This document shows, one piece after another, positions 7,238 to 16,308 of a stretch of DNA of 25,267 bases; positions within the stretch are counted from its first letter, which is position 1; each line of letters starts with the position of its first letter. This stretch comes from JACTMJ01 sp039812845 (lineage in GTDB: Bacteria; Acidobacteriota; Terriglobia; Bryobacterales; Bryobacteraceae): positions 1-25,267 of the forward strand of contig JBDIBK010000057.1 in the NCBI GenBank assembly GCA_039812845.1, written 5' to 3'. A program made the position numbers and the translations under genes. The notes beneath the pieces are model-generated. The model was not told the DNA's origin. It ran no database searches and saw only the letters and a program-made list of their open reading frames with translations.

Positions 7238-8521
7238 CTAGCTCTTCCCCTCGGCCAGCATCGCCTGAACCCGGCGATCCATTTCGCCGACGAGTTTCCG
7301 GTGACGCTCTCCGGTGGCTTTGCTCTCAAAGCCGGCATGAATGTAGCTCACCTTTCCGTCCCGGCCCACATAGATGGTGGTGGGGTACGCGCCGAAGTTT
7401 TCCAGTTGGGGCAGCGCGCGATCGGTTTCGCCCGGTGCGGTGGTTCCGGCCAGCAGCAGCGGAAACTCGATGCCATAGCGTTTGCTGTACAGGCGAAGAA
7501 GCTCCAGGTCGCGCGCCTGATCTCCCGAATACTCAAACGCCAGCGCAACCACCTCCAGGCCCTGGCTCTTGTACTTGTTGTACAGATCCACCAAAACCGG
7601 GGCTTCATCGTGGCAATTCGGGCACCAGGTTCCAGTGACGGTCACCAGCAGCACTTTGCCCTGAAAGCGGGGATCGCTCGACTTCACGGGCTTGCCGTCG
7701 AGATCCACGCCGGCGAAGTGAAACGGTTCGGCGGGGTTCTTCATCTTCGTGTAGGTGCCAGGGTCTGGGGGCTGCGGACCCTGCGCGCCGGCCTGGCCCA
7801 CGCGGCGTCCGATCACCTTGCGGTCCCCGACGCTGCCTTCGATGACGCCGTCCGCGTTCACCTTGCCCGTCAGCAGCAGCGCGCGGATGCCGTCGAAGCG
7901 GCTCAGGTAGAACTCGCCGTTGCGGGAGTAGCCGGTGATCGCGCCCCAATCGCCGCTCACCGGGATCACCGTGCCGGTCAGCTTCTCGCCCTCCTGCTTG
8001 AAGGACGCACTCCAGACGCGGTGTCCGGCGCCCTCGCCGACTTCAAGAATCCAATCACCCGTGAGATCGGGGCCGGATGCTTTCGAAGCGTACACCGGCA
8101 GATCCCGCGTGGCGGAGAATCTTCTGGCCGATTGCGTATTGCCGCGCTGCCGGACGAAGGCGCCGGTCAGTTTGCCGTCGGCCAGATCGGCCTTCAACTC
8201 CGCGTTATAGACGTCGAACTTCAGAGTCAGTGTCTTGCCGTCAAAGCTGCCCGAGGATGCCTCTTCCCGGTCCGGCCCATTCACCAGAGCGCCCGTCACA
8301 TGGTCTCCCTCTCGCTTCACCTCCAATTGAAAGGCGATATTGGGCGAGGTTTCCGTCAGGATCATCGCCTGCCAGAGACCCGCGATGGGGTCACGCGCTT
8401 TCTGGCATCCGGTGAAGGCCAGAAGCAGGATGCCCGCCATCAGAATCGCGAATGCGGTCATCCGGGGTCGAAACCCGTACGGAACTGTCCGAATCGACGC
8501 ACCTTGAGATCTGTTGGACAT
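7238..8521 (-). CDS. TlpA-like thioredoxin-fold lipoprotein with duplicated N-terminal beta domain
   Basis: Predicted periplasmic thiol-disulfide oxidoreductase anchored as a lipoprotein. The signal segment ends in LLAFTGC, with C39 as the lipid-carrying cysteine if the 8521 start is used; an internal ATG at 8461 (residue 21) would give a more ordinary signal peptide. An AAGG/GGGGAG stretch upstream favours 8521. Residues about 45-140 and 150-245 look like two copies of one beta-rich domain (DPIAGLWQ... and PDLTGDWI..., each with an EGDHVTG/EGEKLTG step). The C-terminal thioredoxin domain has the active site C300-P-N-C303 in GTWCPNCHDEAP and the cis-proline loop AYPTTIYVG. Its partner proteins and substrate are unknown. 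TlpA/ResA-type reductases with N-terminal extensions are common in Acidobacteriota and Bacteroidota. Confidence 0.87.
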   Translation of the reverse strand: MSNRSQGASIRTVPYGFRPRMTAFAILMAGILLLAFTGCQKARDPIAGLWQAMILTETSPNIAFQLEVKREGDHVTGALVNGPDREEASSGSFDGKTLTLKFDVYNAELKADLADGKLTGAFVRQRGNTQSARRFSATRDLPVYASKASGPDLTGDWILEVGEGAGHRVWSASFKQEGEKLTGTVIPVSGDWGAITGYSRNGEFYLSRFDGIRALLLTGKVNADGVIEGSVGDRKVIGRRVGQAGAQGPQPPDPGTYTKMKNPAEPFHFAGVDLDGKPVKSSDPRFQGKVLLVTVTGTWCPNCHDEAPVLVDLYNKYKSQGLEVVALAFEYSGDQARDLELLRLYSKRYGIEFPLLLAGTTAPGETDRALPQLENFGAYPTTIYVGRDGKVSYIHAGFESKATGERHRKLVGEMDRRVQAMLAEGKS

Positions 8522-8584
8522 GGGCGGCCTTTTTCTCCCCTTCTCTTTCGGATGCGGCGGCGGCCGCAGAGTGCCGGAAAATTC

Positions 8585-9406
8585 CTATGGTTCGCTGATC
8601 TTGCGGATCCAGACGTTGCGAAAGCGGACGGCGTCGTGATGATCCTGAAGCGTTAGGGGCAGCTCCGCGGGATGCGGCGAGTAGACGCCGACTTTGCGCC
8701 AGACGGTGGTTCCCAGATAGGCCTTGTGATTCTGCACCAGGACGCCGTTGAAGAGCACCGTGATCGTGGCCGGCTGGCTCAATTTTGCGCCGTCAAAGCG
8801 CGGGGCGGTGAAAAAGATGTCATAGGAATTCCATTCGCCCTGCGGACGCGAGGGGTTCACCATCGGAGGCCAGACGCCGTAAATCGCGCCCGCTCCGCCG
8901 TCGGCGTAGGTGAGATGGCTGTTCGATTCGAGCACCTGGATCTCGTAGCGGCCCATGAGTTCCACGCCGCTGTTGCCGATGCTTTGGCCGTTGCCCTTGG
9001 CCTCCGGTGGAATCTGCCATTCGATGTGCAACTGGCAATCGCCGAAGCTCTGTTTTGTTCGCAAGCGGCCGGTATTCGGAACGATTTCGAAGTAGCCGTT
9101 TTCCACTTTCCACTTGGGTTCGGTCACCGCGCTGCCGCGCCGGGCGACCTGCTCCCACTGGCTGAGGTCTTTCCCATCAAACAGCACGATGGCGTCGGAG
9201 GGCGGCGGGGCGGAGACGGGAGGGCCGGGCGTAATTTTCGGCGGGCGCGGCCGTTCCAGGTCATGCACTTTCCATTTCTGACCGGGGATTTGCGGGGTAT
9301 CGCTATAGCCGCGCACATCGTCGCCCGCATACTCGTGCGCCTGCTGCCCGCAGGCGTGAAAGACCAGGACGGTGACCGCCAAAACAGAAACAACCAAAAA
9401 TCTCAT
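8585..9406 (-). CDS. DUF1080 (3-keto-disaccharide hydrolase-like) secreted protein
   Basis: A 273-residue exported protein of the DUF1080 family, a concanavalin-like beta-sandwich of which some members hydrolyse 3-keto-disaccharides. The ATG at 9406 opens a signal peptide (MRFLVVSVLAVTVLVFHACG). The frame stays open to 9562, but the extra 52 residues are not signal-like and cover the promoter/inverted repeat region, so the shorter start is chosen. The family opening IVLFDGKDLSQWEQ is at about 72-85, then a NGYFEIVP strand, FGDCQLHIEW, GNSGVELMGRYEIQVLES and GEWNSYDIFFTAPRF, all usual DUF1080 landmarks. There is no clear ribosome site. It lies 64 bases upstream of the TlpA-like gene on the same strand and may be co-transcribed. 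Sugar substrate unknown. Confidence 0.87.
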   Translation of the reverse strand: MRFLVVSVLAVTVLVFHACGQQAHEYAGDDVRGYSDTPQIPGQKWKVHDLERPRPPKITPGPPVSAPPPSDAIVLFDGKDLSQWEQVARRGSAVTEPKWKVENGYFEIVPNTGRLRTKQSFGDCQLHIEWQIPPEAKGNGQSIGNSGVELMGRYEIQVLESNSHLTYADGGAGAIYGVWPPMVNPSRPQGEWNSYDIFFTAPRFDGAKLSQPATITVLFNGVLVQNHKAYLGTTVWRKVGVYSPHPAELPLTLQDHHDAVRFRNVWIRKISEP

Positions 9407-9407
9407 G

Positions 9408-9432
9408 CCGCTAGTGTATCCGTTTCTAGCGG
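9408..9432 (-). promoter_or_regulatory. Perfect inverted repeat and -10-like box at the DUF1080 start
   Basis: CCGCTAG (9408-9414) and CTAGCGG (9426-9432) form a perfect 7-bp inverted repeat with an 11-base spacer, one base before the DUF1080 start codon. A minus-strand -10-like TACACT (9413-9418) sits inside it. Transcription starting about 7 bases downstream would begin at the ATG itself. No good -35 box is seen. It could be an operator, an RNA hairpin or chance. Confidence 0.4.
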
Positions 9433-9638
9433 ATGTAGGGAAGAAGGCTTCTCCGTTGTCGAAGCGAGGAGAGTTCCAAACAGGATGGTCACTGAATGCG
9501 TGCCGACCGGCGAAGGCAAGCCTGCTTCGGGTGCATCGCCGCAATCGGGCGAGGACCGACAATCCCGGCGGGGGCTGCTTCGGGCTTGTGGCCGAGAGCG
9601 CACCCCCGCGGGGATTCTTGCCTTTCGCGATGCGGGCC

Positions 9639-12600
9639 TCAGAAGCTCAGGCGCAAGCCGAACCGGAACTTGCGCTCCGAGGGTGAGGTCAGGGCCGTCA
9701 TGGTGCCGGTGATCGAGGAGAAGTTGTTCAGGGTCTGAATGGAGCCGTCCGTGTTCAGCCTCATGTTGGCCACGTTGGCGCCGGGATTCGCGAACTTCGG
9801 CGTATTCGTGATGTTGAACCCCTCGGCCTTGAACTCCAGCTTGAACCTCTCGTTGAGGGCAAAGGTGCGGAACAGGCTGAGGTCCATGTTCCACATGCCG
9901 GGTCCGCGCATTGTGTTTCTCCCGGTGGTCCCGAAGCGCACGCCCTTGGGCTGGGCGAATGCCAGCGGATCGAACCAGGGCCGGTTGGCTCCGATCTCTC
10001 CGATCACTTTCACCTTGCCCGGCTTCACCTGGTCCGCCGTCTGCGAACTTCCGGGCGCGTTCAAGGAGGCGCCGTCCGCGGAAATCGTGAACGGCGTTCC
10101 GGTATAGATGTTGTACATCCCGTTGGTCTGCCAGCCCCGCAGCAGCCACGATCCCACGCCGGAATGCGCCCACTTCTTGCCGGGTCCGAAGGGCAGGTCA
10201 TAAAGGAATCCCATGGTGAACATGTGCGTTCGGTCGTAGCCCGCCGTGGCGCGGTTGCGCCGCAGCGTGGGCGTCCAGTTGGTGAGCGGCATGCCCGCCC
10301 AGCCGTCTTCATCGGCCCAGTTGATCGTCTTTGACCAGGTATACGCGCCCTTCAGGAACAGCCCCTTGGAGAATTCGCGGTTGATCGCGGTTTGCAGAGA
10401 ATGGTAGTTGCCGTTCACCCATCCGTCCCACATATTCGCCGCGATGCGGCGGTTCTGCGTGGCGGCCAATGGGCGGCCCGCCGGACCCGTCCCCGGAGCC
10501 GCCGCGTTGATGTCGCGGTCCGCCATCTGGCGCACGGTCTGGGTCCCCACGTAGGCCACGCTCGTTACGAGATCGAGAGGCAGCTTGCGTTCCACCGTGA
10601 AGTTCCACGATTGCACGTAGCCCCGGTGCAATTCCCCCGGCCACGGGCTGCGCGGCCCCATATCCACCGTCGATGGCAGCGTCAGCACACCCGTGCCGAT
10701 ATCGGGCAGCGGCACCGCCGGAATCCCCTTCTCCAGCGTGTCGATCCAGGCGTAGGGTCCGGACGAGACCCACGAGGAGGCGATGGTGGCCGGATACAGC
10801 CCGCGGAGAGGCCGGGAGAAGGGAAGCGGATCGAACGTGATGCCGTAGCCGCTGCGGATGACCGTGCTGTCGTTGAGCCGGAAAGCAAAGCCGATCCGCG
10901 GCGCGATCAGTTTCTTGCTGGTGGTCATGCCCACGTTGTTCGGGTTGCCCCCAATCCCGCCCAGGTACACCAGATTGGTGTCCGGGTCCCAGCGCTCGAT
11001 GCCCCGGTCCCGCCTCGAAATCAGCGGGTAATACTCATGACGGAAGCCGAGGTTCAGCGTGAGGCGGCGGCTCACCTGCCAGCGGTCCCGGAAGTAGTAA
11101 CCGAACTGCCACTCCCGGTTCGTCATTTCAAAGAACTGCACGGTCTTCGCGAGCGAGGTCGTGAGCCCGAGCAGGAACGTCGCGTACGAGTTCAGATGGC
11201 TCGACGCAGTGTAGCCGGGCGCGCCCGTCACGTTCGCGCTGAAGCTGAGGCTGCCTCGCGGACCCGCGCCCGTTTCCGGCTGCCAATGGTCCATTTTGTA
11301 CCGCACCATGTCAAAGCCCCACCGCAGTTCGTGCGCGCCGTGGACCTTGGTGATGTTGGTGGTGAAGGTCTTCGAGCCTTCATCGCGCCACATCGGCAGG
11401 TAGCCGAACGTGTTGCCCCAGCTCGTGAACCCATGAACGATGGCCGGCATGCCCGTATAGCAATTCCCATTCGCCGACGGCGGGCACGCTTTCTTCACCT
11501 GTTCGGTCCCCTGCGCGAATCCGCTGACCACCGGGTAGTTGGTATTTGGAATCCCCCAGGTCTCCGAACCGACATTGGTTCCAATATCGGATGTGTAGCG
11601 GGTCTGCTTGAACGGAGTCATCGCGAAGGTTGCGTCAATCACCGCTGTCGGCGAGAGTGTCCAGGTACCGCCGAAGGTGTAGATCCGGACGTCCATCTCG
11701 TTGATGCCCGGGCTCCCCGCCTTGCTCAGGCCGGGGCCGCCCACCTCGCCCAGCGCGAACGGTGCCGCCCAATAGCCGTCCATGCGGCTGTACTTTCCCC
11801 ATACCACCAGCGTCTGCATGGGGTTCCAGTTGATCTTCAGGTCGTAGTTCTCGCGGTCCAGCCGCTCCGTGGCGGAGTTGTAGTAGTTATTCAGGGTGCC
11901 CTGGGAGCCGCCCGGCAGATTGGGCAGCGGGGCCTTGTCCTGGATCCGCAGACTGATCGGGTTCATTCGCCCGGCCGGGATGATGTTGCCCGCGAAGGGC
12001 ACCCTTCCCACGCCATTCGGCGGCGCGGAGGCGGGATCGAAAATAGTGGCGGCCAGCCCGGAGAAATTGCCCGCGCGGATTGCCTGGGTCGGCACGCTGA
12101 AGGGTGTCGGAGAGCTTCCGGCCCGTTCCCGCGTGGCCTCCACGCTGCCGAAGAAGAACAGCTTCTCCTTGATGATCGGCCCGCCGATCGTCCCGCCAAA
12201 AATATTGAATATCGATTTCGCGATGCGCGAACTCGAAGGCAGGAAGAAATTGCGCGCATACAGATGCTGGTTGTCGTGATATTCGTACGCCACCCCATGC
12301 AGTTCGTTCGTGCCGCTCTTGGTGGCCAACGTCATGGCGGATCCCCCCGCCATGCCCTGTTCGGCGTCGAACGAACTCGTGGTGACGTTTACCGTTTCGA
12401 TGGATTCCACCGGCGGCACGTATACCAGGTGCTGCGGAAGCCACACGAATACGTTCGTCGCCCCGTCCACCCGCGTCCGGTTGTTGTTCATCGCGGTGCC
12501 ATTCACGTTCGTGCCCAGCGCGCGGCCGATGGCGTCTCCCAGGTGCTGGAAGTTCGTCGGCGTCGCGCCCGGAACCAGGTTCAGCAGGCTCTGGAAGTTC

Positions 12601-13049
12601 CGATAATTCGAAAGCGGCAGCCGCGTAATCTCCTGGCTGTTCAGCTCCGTGCGCACATCGGACTTGTCGGTCTGCAGGAGCGCGCTGGCGGAGATTACCG
12701 TCACCTGCTCCGTCATTGAGCCCACTTCCAGGGCCACGTCCACGCGGCTGACCACGTTGATGGTCACCGTCACGTTCTCGCTGGTGGTGGTGCGGAATCC
12801 TTCCGCGGTCACTTTCAGATCGTAGGTGCCCGGCAGGACGTTCACGAGGGAATAGCGGCCGCCGGTATCGGTCTTGGTCTCGCGCGTCGCCCCGGTTGTC
12901 TTGCTCGTGATCGAGATTGCCGCGCCCGGCACAACCGAATTGCTTGGGTCCACGACGGTACCCACAATCGAGCCGTAAAGCACCTGCGCATTTAGGCTCG
13001 GCGTCCATATCCCTAATAGCACGAAAGCGATAAATGAAGCGGCCTTCAT
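9639..13049 (-). CDS. TonB-dependent receptor with carboxypeptidase-regulatory-like domain (Oar-like)
   Basis: Outer-membrane transporter of 1136 residues that would bring large substrates, probably oligosaccharides or other organic polymers, into the periplasm using TonB energy. The signal peptide covers about residues 1-21 (ending PSLNA). Residues about 25-110 are a carboxypeptidase-regulatory-like beta-sandwich (GSIVGTVVDPSNSVVPGA, GGRYSLVNVLPGTYDL). The plug region follows, with RTELNSQEITRLPLSNY and GMAGGSAMTLATKSGTNELHG. The rest is a beta-barrel ending in LRLSF with the terminal Phe needed for Bam-mediated insertion. The architecture is the hallmark of the very large receptor families of Solibacter-like acidobacteria. 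It is a single-gene unit with a candidate promoter at 13129-13157 and an AAGGAGG site about 14 bases before the ATG. The ligand is not predictable. Confidence 0.95.
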   Translation of the reverse strand: MKAASFIAFVLLGIWTPSLNAQVLYGSIVGTVVDPSNSVVPGAAISITSKTTGATRETKTDTGGRYSLVNVLPGTYDLKVTAEGFRTTTSENVTVTINVVSRVDVALEVGSMTEQVTVISASALLQTDKSDVRTELNSQEITRLPLSNYRNFQSLLNLVPGATPTNFQHLGDAIGRALGTNVNGTAMNNNRTRVDGATNVFVWLPQHLVYVPPVESIETVNVTTSSFDAEQGMAGGSAMTLATKSGTNELHGVAYEYHDNQHLYARNFFLPSSSRIAKSIFNIFGGTIGGPIIKEKLFFFGSVEATRERAGSSPTPFSVPTQAIRAGNFSGLAATIFDPASAPPNGVGRVPFAGNIIPAGRMNPISLRIQDKAPLPNLPGGSQGTLNNYYNSATERLDRENYDLKINWNPMQTLVVWGKYSRMDGYWAAPFALGEVGGPGLSKAGSPGINEMDVRIYTFGGTWTLSPTAVIDATFAMTPFKQTRYTSDIGTNVGSETWGIPNTNYPVVSGFAQGTEQVKKACPPSANGNCYTGMPAIVHGFTSWGNTFGYLPMWRDEGSKTFTTNITKVHGAHELRWGFDMVRYKMDHWQPETGAGPRGSLSFSANVTGAPGYTASSHLNSYATFLLGLTTSLAKTVQFFEMTNREWQFGYYFRDRWQVSRRLTLNLGFRHEYYPLISRRDRGIERWDPDTNLVYLGGIGGNPNNVGMTTSKKLIAPRIGFAFRLNDSTVIRSGYGITFDPLPFSRPLRGLYPATIASSWVSSGPYAWIDTLEKGIPAVPLPDIGTGVLTLPSTVDMGPRSPWPGELHRGYVQSWNFTVERKLPLDLVTSVAYVGTQTVRQMADRDINAAAPGTGPAGRPLAATQNRRIAANMWDGWVNGNYHSLQTAINREFSKGLFLKGAYTWSKTINWADEDGWAGMPLTNWTPTLRRNRATAGYDRTHMFTMGFLYDLPFGPGKKWAHSGVGSWLLRGWQTNGMYNIYTGTPFTISADGASLNAPGSSQTADQVKPGKVKVIGEIGANRPWFDPLAFAQPKGVRFGTTGRNTMRGPGMWNMDLSLFRTFALNERFKLEFKAEGFNITNTPKFANPGANVANMRLNTDGSIQTLNNFSSITGTMTALTSPSERKFRFGLRLSF

Positions 13050-13128
13050 GGTTGTAACTTCGACCTCCTTCGCAACAAGCTGCCCGCAATAAGGAAAATG
13101 GATTCCGATTGCGGCATCAATTGGTGGG

Positions 13129-13157
13129 AGTATATAGTCGATTCGCTATTCCTGCAA
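13129..13157 (-). promoter_or_regulatory. Candidate promoter of the TonB receptor gene
   Basis: On the minus strand, TTGCAG (13152-13157) and TATACT (13129-13134) are separated by 17 bases, giving a 5' leader of about 70 bases before the ATG at 13049. The -10 box is a 5 of 6 match; the -35 is weaker. A short imperfect palindrome, CTATT/AATAG, overlaps the -35. Confidence 0.5.
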
Positions 13158-13287
13158 TAGAGAATTGCGGTTGTGAATTACACGTGCCGCCTGGGGTGCT
13201 GGCGGTTCGGCGAACGCGGCCGGCCGCGCCCGGCCAGGCTCACGGAATGAGGCTTACGGAATCGGGTTCAAGGGCGGCGTTCGCGAT

Positions 13288-14517
13288 TTACTGTCGGGAT
13301 CCGGCCGCGCGCCTCTCGACGACGAACGAATGCACGAGCGAGCCGTCCTTCGCCACGACGGAGACCTTGATCTGGCTCGCCGTCGCCTCCACTTTCGCCA
13401 GTTGGTCCTGCCCGATCACCAGAATCGGGAAGCGGTTTCCGCGCCGCCCCGCTTCGATGAACGAGAAGCGGTGCATGTGCCCCGCCAGCGCCAGATCGAT
13501 CCCGGAGCGGTTTGCCCAATCGGTCCAGCGGTCGTTCTCGCCGTTCACGTAGCCCCAGAATGGCTGGTGCATCGCCAGGATCCGGAACGGCGCGTCGGCC
13601 ATGCGCTTGCTCTCGCGGCTGTGCGCCTCAAGCCATGCAAGTTCTTCTTCGCGGTACGGCGCGAAGGCGTTCAGACCGGCATATACGTTCGTGTTATCCG
13701 GCTTGTCCTCACCGGTATCCACCACCACGAAGTGGACCGGTCCCTGGTCTCGGGTGTAGTAGAACCGGCCCTCTTCGATGGGCACATACCGGTGAAACTC
13801 CCGCGCGAAGGGGCCACGAGTCTCGTGGTTGCCGCGCGCATAGACAAGCGGCGTCGAGGGGCCGATGCCTCGGGTCAGCGGGTCAAGCCACCGGGCGAAT
13901 ACCTGGTCTTCGTTCTCCACCGTGTTGAACGCATCGCCCAGATGGAGCAGGAAATCGGCGTTCGCCCAATCCGCCAGTTTCATCAGCGCGGTGATGCGTC
14001 CGGCGTCTTCGTGCGTATCGGTAACCGCGTAGAAGACCGTCGAGGCCCTGGACGAATCGAAGGTCTGGAACGTCGCCGGCGGACTCATCACCGTGAGTCC
14101 CTTATCCGGCCAGTAGCCTTTCATCTTCACCACCCGTGTCGAAACCGCCTGGAAGCGGTACGTCTGCCCCGGCCTCAAGCCCCGAATGTGGACGGTGTGA
14201 TGGGTACCGACATTCAGCAGGCCGTCCCGCGCGCCGATGGCTTCCGAATCCGGCCGATCCACGCCGTAGAGGACTTTCGAGTGGCATGGCGTATCGGTCT
14301 CCCAACTGATGGTCATGCTGGTCTCGGTGGGGGCGACGAGATAGGGGCCGTGCAGAATCACCGGCCGCGTATCGAACACGGCATAGGGTTCGGCGGCTTG
14401 GCCCACATTCGGCGGCTGCCCTTCCCGCGTCGGCCGCACATCCTGGCCGGGCATCGCCAGACAGAGGGAGCATAGAACCGCCCCAACCAGCCCGCACGTA
14501 CGGAAGACTCGTTGCAT
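13288..14517 (-). CDS. Secreted metallophosphoesterase, purple-acid-phosphatase-like with Fn3-like domain
   Basis: Exported phosphoesterase (409 residues) using a two-metal centre to hydrolyse phosphate esters outside the cytoplasm. The signal peptide is at about 1-24. A fibronectin-III-like N-terminal domain (about 52-153, with TMTISWETD and GLRPGQTYRF) is the usual partner of purple acid phosphatase catalytic domains. The five metal motifs are all visible in order: D167-T-H169, HLGD195, GN230-H231-E, MH317QP and GH347-M-H349. There is no ribosome site better than GGA around 14519-14524. It is 238 bases upstream of the TonB receptor and in the same direction. Substrate and metal type cannot be told; the Tyr typical of true purple acid phosphatases is not evident after GD (GDAFN). 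Confidence 0.9.
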   Translation of the reverse strand: MQRVFRTCGLVGAVLCSLCLAMPGQDVRPTREGQPPNVGQAAEPYAVFDTRPVILHGPYLVAPTETSMTISWETDTPCHSKVLYGVDRPDSEAIGARDGLLNVGTHHTVHIRGLRPGQTYRFQAVSTRVVKMKGYWPDKGLTVMSPPATFQTFDSSRASTVFYAVTDTHEDAGRITALMKLADWANADFLLHLGDAFNTVENEDQVFARWLDPLTRGIGPSTPLVYARGNHETRGPFAREFHRYVPIEEGRFYYTRDQGPVHFVVVDTGEDKPDNTNVYAGLNAFAPYREEELAWLEAHSRESKRMADAPFRILAMHQPFWGYVNGENDRWTDWANRSGIDLALAGHMHRFSFIEAGRRGNRFPILVIGQDQLAKVEATASQIKVSVVAKDGSLVHSFVVERRAAGSRQ

Positions 14518-14886
14518 CTCCGGAATCCTTTCACGGAAAACCCCGCGCGCCCCGCGTCATAGCGCCGACGCGCATTCCATTCTCCCCAGATACTATCCTC
14601 GCGACGCCATTCTGGCAATCGGGATTGATGACATTCCACATCCTCTAGCTTTCCCCAGTGGCCGTTCGACCGGACAACTCACTTGCTAATTCAACCGGAC
14701 GGCTCACATGCTACCGGCAAAAGAGTTGCCAGATGCTTTCGTGACCAATCTCTCTGTGATACGATCTGCCCATCTCTACGAGGCCCCTCTTCCTGGGTGT
14801 TGTCCGCGGTGCCTTAAACCTCTTCAGTTTCGGTTTGGTTTGTCGTCTTCCCAGGGGATTGGTCTCATTGGCAGGAGGTGCTTACC
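14518..14886. other. 369-base intergenic region between divergent genes
   Basis: No convincing gene. It separates the metallophosphoesterase (-) from the TPR gene (+). It holds the 25-base-period direct repeat at 14665-14713, a possible plus-strand promoter (TTTCGT 14737-14742, 17 bases, TACGAT 14760-14765) and the AGGAGG site (14873-14878) of the TPR gene. The promoter match is weak at the -35. Confidence 0.5.
14665..14713. repeat. Two-copy 24-base direct repeat, period 25
   Basis: Copy 1 at 14665-14688 and copy 2 at 14690-14713 agree at 20 of 24 positions; both share TTC-ACCGGAC, CTCAC and TGCTA blocks. One A separates them. This could be a pair of protein-binding sites or a remnant of an insertion sequence end (IS21-type elements carry short repeats at their ends). 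No transposase remnant is present. Confidence 0.7.
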
Positions 14887-16041
14887 ATGTTGTGCGTCCA
14901 ACGGTTTTCCCGTTTTGTTTCATGGATAATGGCCGTCTGTGTGCTGGCAGCGCTGGCGCGGGCACAGGCTCCGGACATTGATGCGACTACTCCCGAAGGC
15001 GCTCTGCTGCAGCGCATCGGCATGGCGCAGAATGAGGACGAAAAGATCCGGGAGATGGATGAGTTCCTCGGCAAGTATCCGAACCATGCCGGCGTGCCGT
15101 GGGTACTCGCGCAGCAGATTGCCGTCTTCGAATCGCGCAAGGATCATGCCAAGGTGATGGCGGCAGCGGAAAAGCTGCTGACGGCGGACCCCGCGACAGT
15201 GCGCGGGGCGTTCGCCGGATTGCGCGCGGCGGAGAGCGCGGGTGACGACGCCAAGGTGATGTTTTTCGCGGAGGCGACGCACACGGCGTGCCGGAAGGCG
15301 CTCTCCGCCGCGATGCCGGAAGGGGCGGACGAGGACCAATGGAAGGCATCGCAAGATTACGCGAAACAGATATTGCCGCTCAGCGAGTATGCACTCGTCA
15401 AGCTGGCGGGGAAAACGTCCGACGCCGCCGCGATCGATGGCTTTGCCGAGCGCCTGGCAAAGCTCAATGCGAAGAGCGAATACCTCCCGGCGATCCGAGA
15501 GCGGCAGTTTCTGGCGGCCCGGGCGGCGAACAACCAGGCGCTGGGTCTGAAGGCCGCGGAATCGCTCGCCGGCGAAGGAAAGGCGAGCGAAGATGCCCTG
15601 CTGTATCTGGCCGGAATCTACCTGGAGACGAAGCGCCATCCGGAAAAGGTGATCGAGTATACGGACGCCGCGCTGAAGTCTCTGGCGGAGTCGAGAAAGC
15701 CGGATGCGGTCACCGCGGAGGACTGGGGGAAGGCGGTGAAGTTCAACACGGGTCTCGCGCATTGGATTCAGGGCTTGCAGCACGCGAATGAGAAGCGATG
15801 GGCGCCCGCGAACCACTCGCTTCGGCTGGCCTTGCCCCAGATTCAGGGCAATTCTTCGATGCTCGCCGCGGCATATTTCTATCTGGGGATTGCGAACTTC
15901 GAGATCGGGAAGCGGTCAAAGGATCACAAGGAAGTCGTGGATGCGGTGAAATTCTCCGAGCAATGCGCGGCGATTGCCGGGCCGTACCAGGCACAGGCGA
16001 GACAGAATGTGAAGGCCATGCGGGCGCAATATCGCTTCTAA
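14887..16041 (+). CDS. Secreted TPR-like helical repeat protein
   Basis: A 384-residue exported protein with a signal peptide (about residues 1-27, ending ARAQA) followed by all-helical repeats rich in Ala, Lys and Glu, consistent with tetratricopeptide repeats, for example LLYLAGIYLETKRHPEKVIE and AAAYFYLGIANFEIGKRSKD. It probably acts as a scaffold in the periplasm; no catalytic motif is seen. The ATG at 14887 is chosen over an in-frame GTG at 14878 because the AGGAGG ribosome site (14873-14878) overlaps that GTG and is 8 bases from the ATG. It is followed by a 267-base gap before the next gene, so probably single. Partner unknown. Confidence 0.85.
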   Translation: MLCVQRFSRFVSWIMAVCVLAALARAQAPDIDATTPEGALLQRIGMAQNEDEKIREMDEFLGKYPNHAGVPWVLAQQIAVFESRKDHAKVMAAAEKLLTADPATVRGAFAGLRAAESAGDDAKVMFFAEATHTACRKALSAAMPEGADEDQWKASQDYAKQILPLSEYALVKLAGKTSDAAAIDGFAERLAKLNAKSEYLPAIRERQFLAARAANNQALGLKAAESLAGEGKASEDALLYLAGIYLETKRHPEKVIEYTDAALKSLAESRKPDAVTAEDWGKAVKFNTGLAHWIQGLQHANEKRWAPANHSLRLALPQIQGNSSMLAAAYFYLGIANFEIGKRSKDHKEVVDAVKFSEQCAAIAGPYQAQARQNVKAMRAQYRF

Positions 16042-16308
16042 TCCCAAGAATGCATTGGCAAGACCGTTTCCCGCGCAGTGAAACCCGAATACCGGCGCTC
16101 CGATTCCCGCTGCATGGGAATAATGGCGGTGACCGGTAAGATTGGCGGTGTTTTTGAAACAAATGCAACTGAATTCCCTGTAATTTCGCGGATATATTGA
16201 TGATTCTTCTAGGAATTGGAAAATGGCAATTCGAATGCAATGAATTTCGGTAAGCCCGGTGATGCGCCGGGAAAATCCGTGGTGTGTATCTAGGAAAAGG
16301 AAAATAGA

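Noticed and set aside
9407..9562. 52-residue N-terminal extension of the DUF1080 protein
   Set aside because: The extension is not signal-like and covers the inverted repeat; the internal ATG at 9406 begins a proper signal peptide.
10392..12719. 775-codon plus-strand frame
   Set aside because: Antisense shadow of the TonB receptor, made by its high GC content; Arg/His/Val-rich with no domain.
14887..14889. GTG at 14878 as start of the TPR gene
   Set aside because: It overlaps the AGGAGG site; the ATG at 14887 has ideal spacing.
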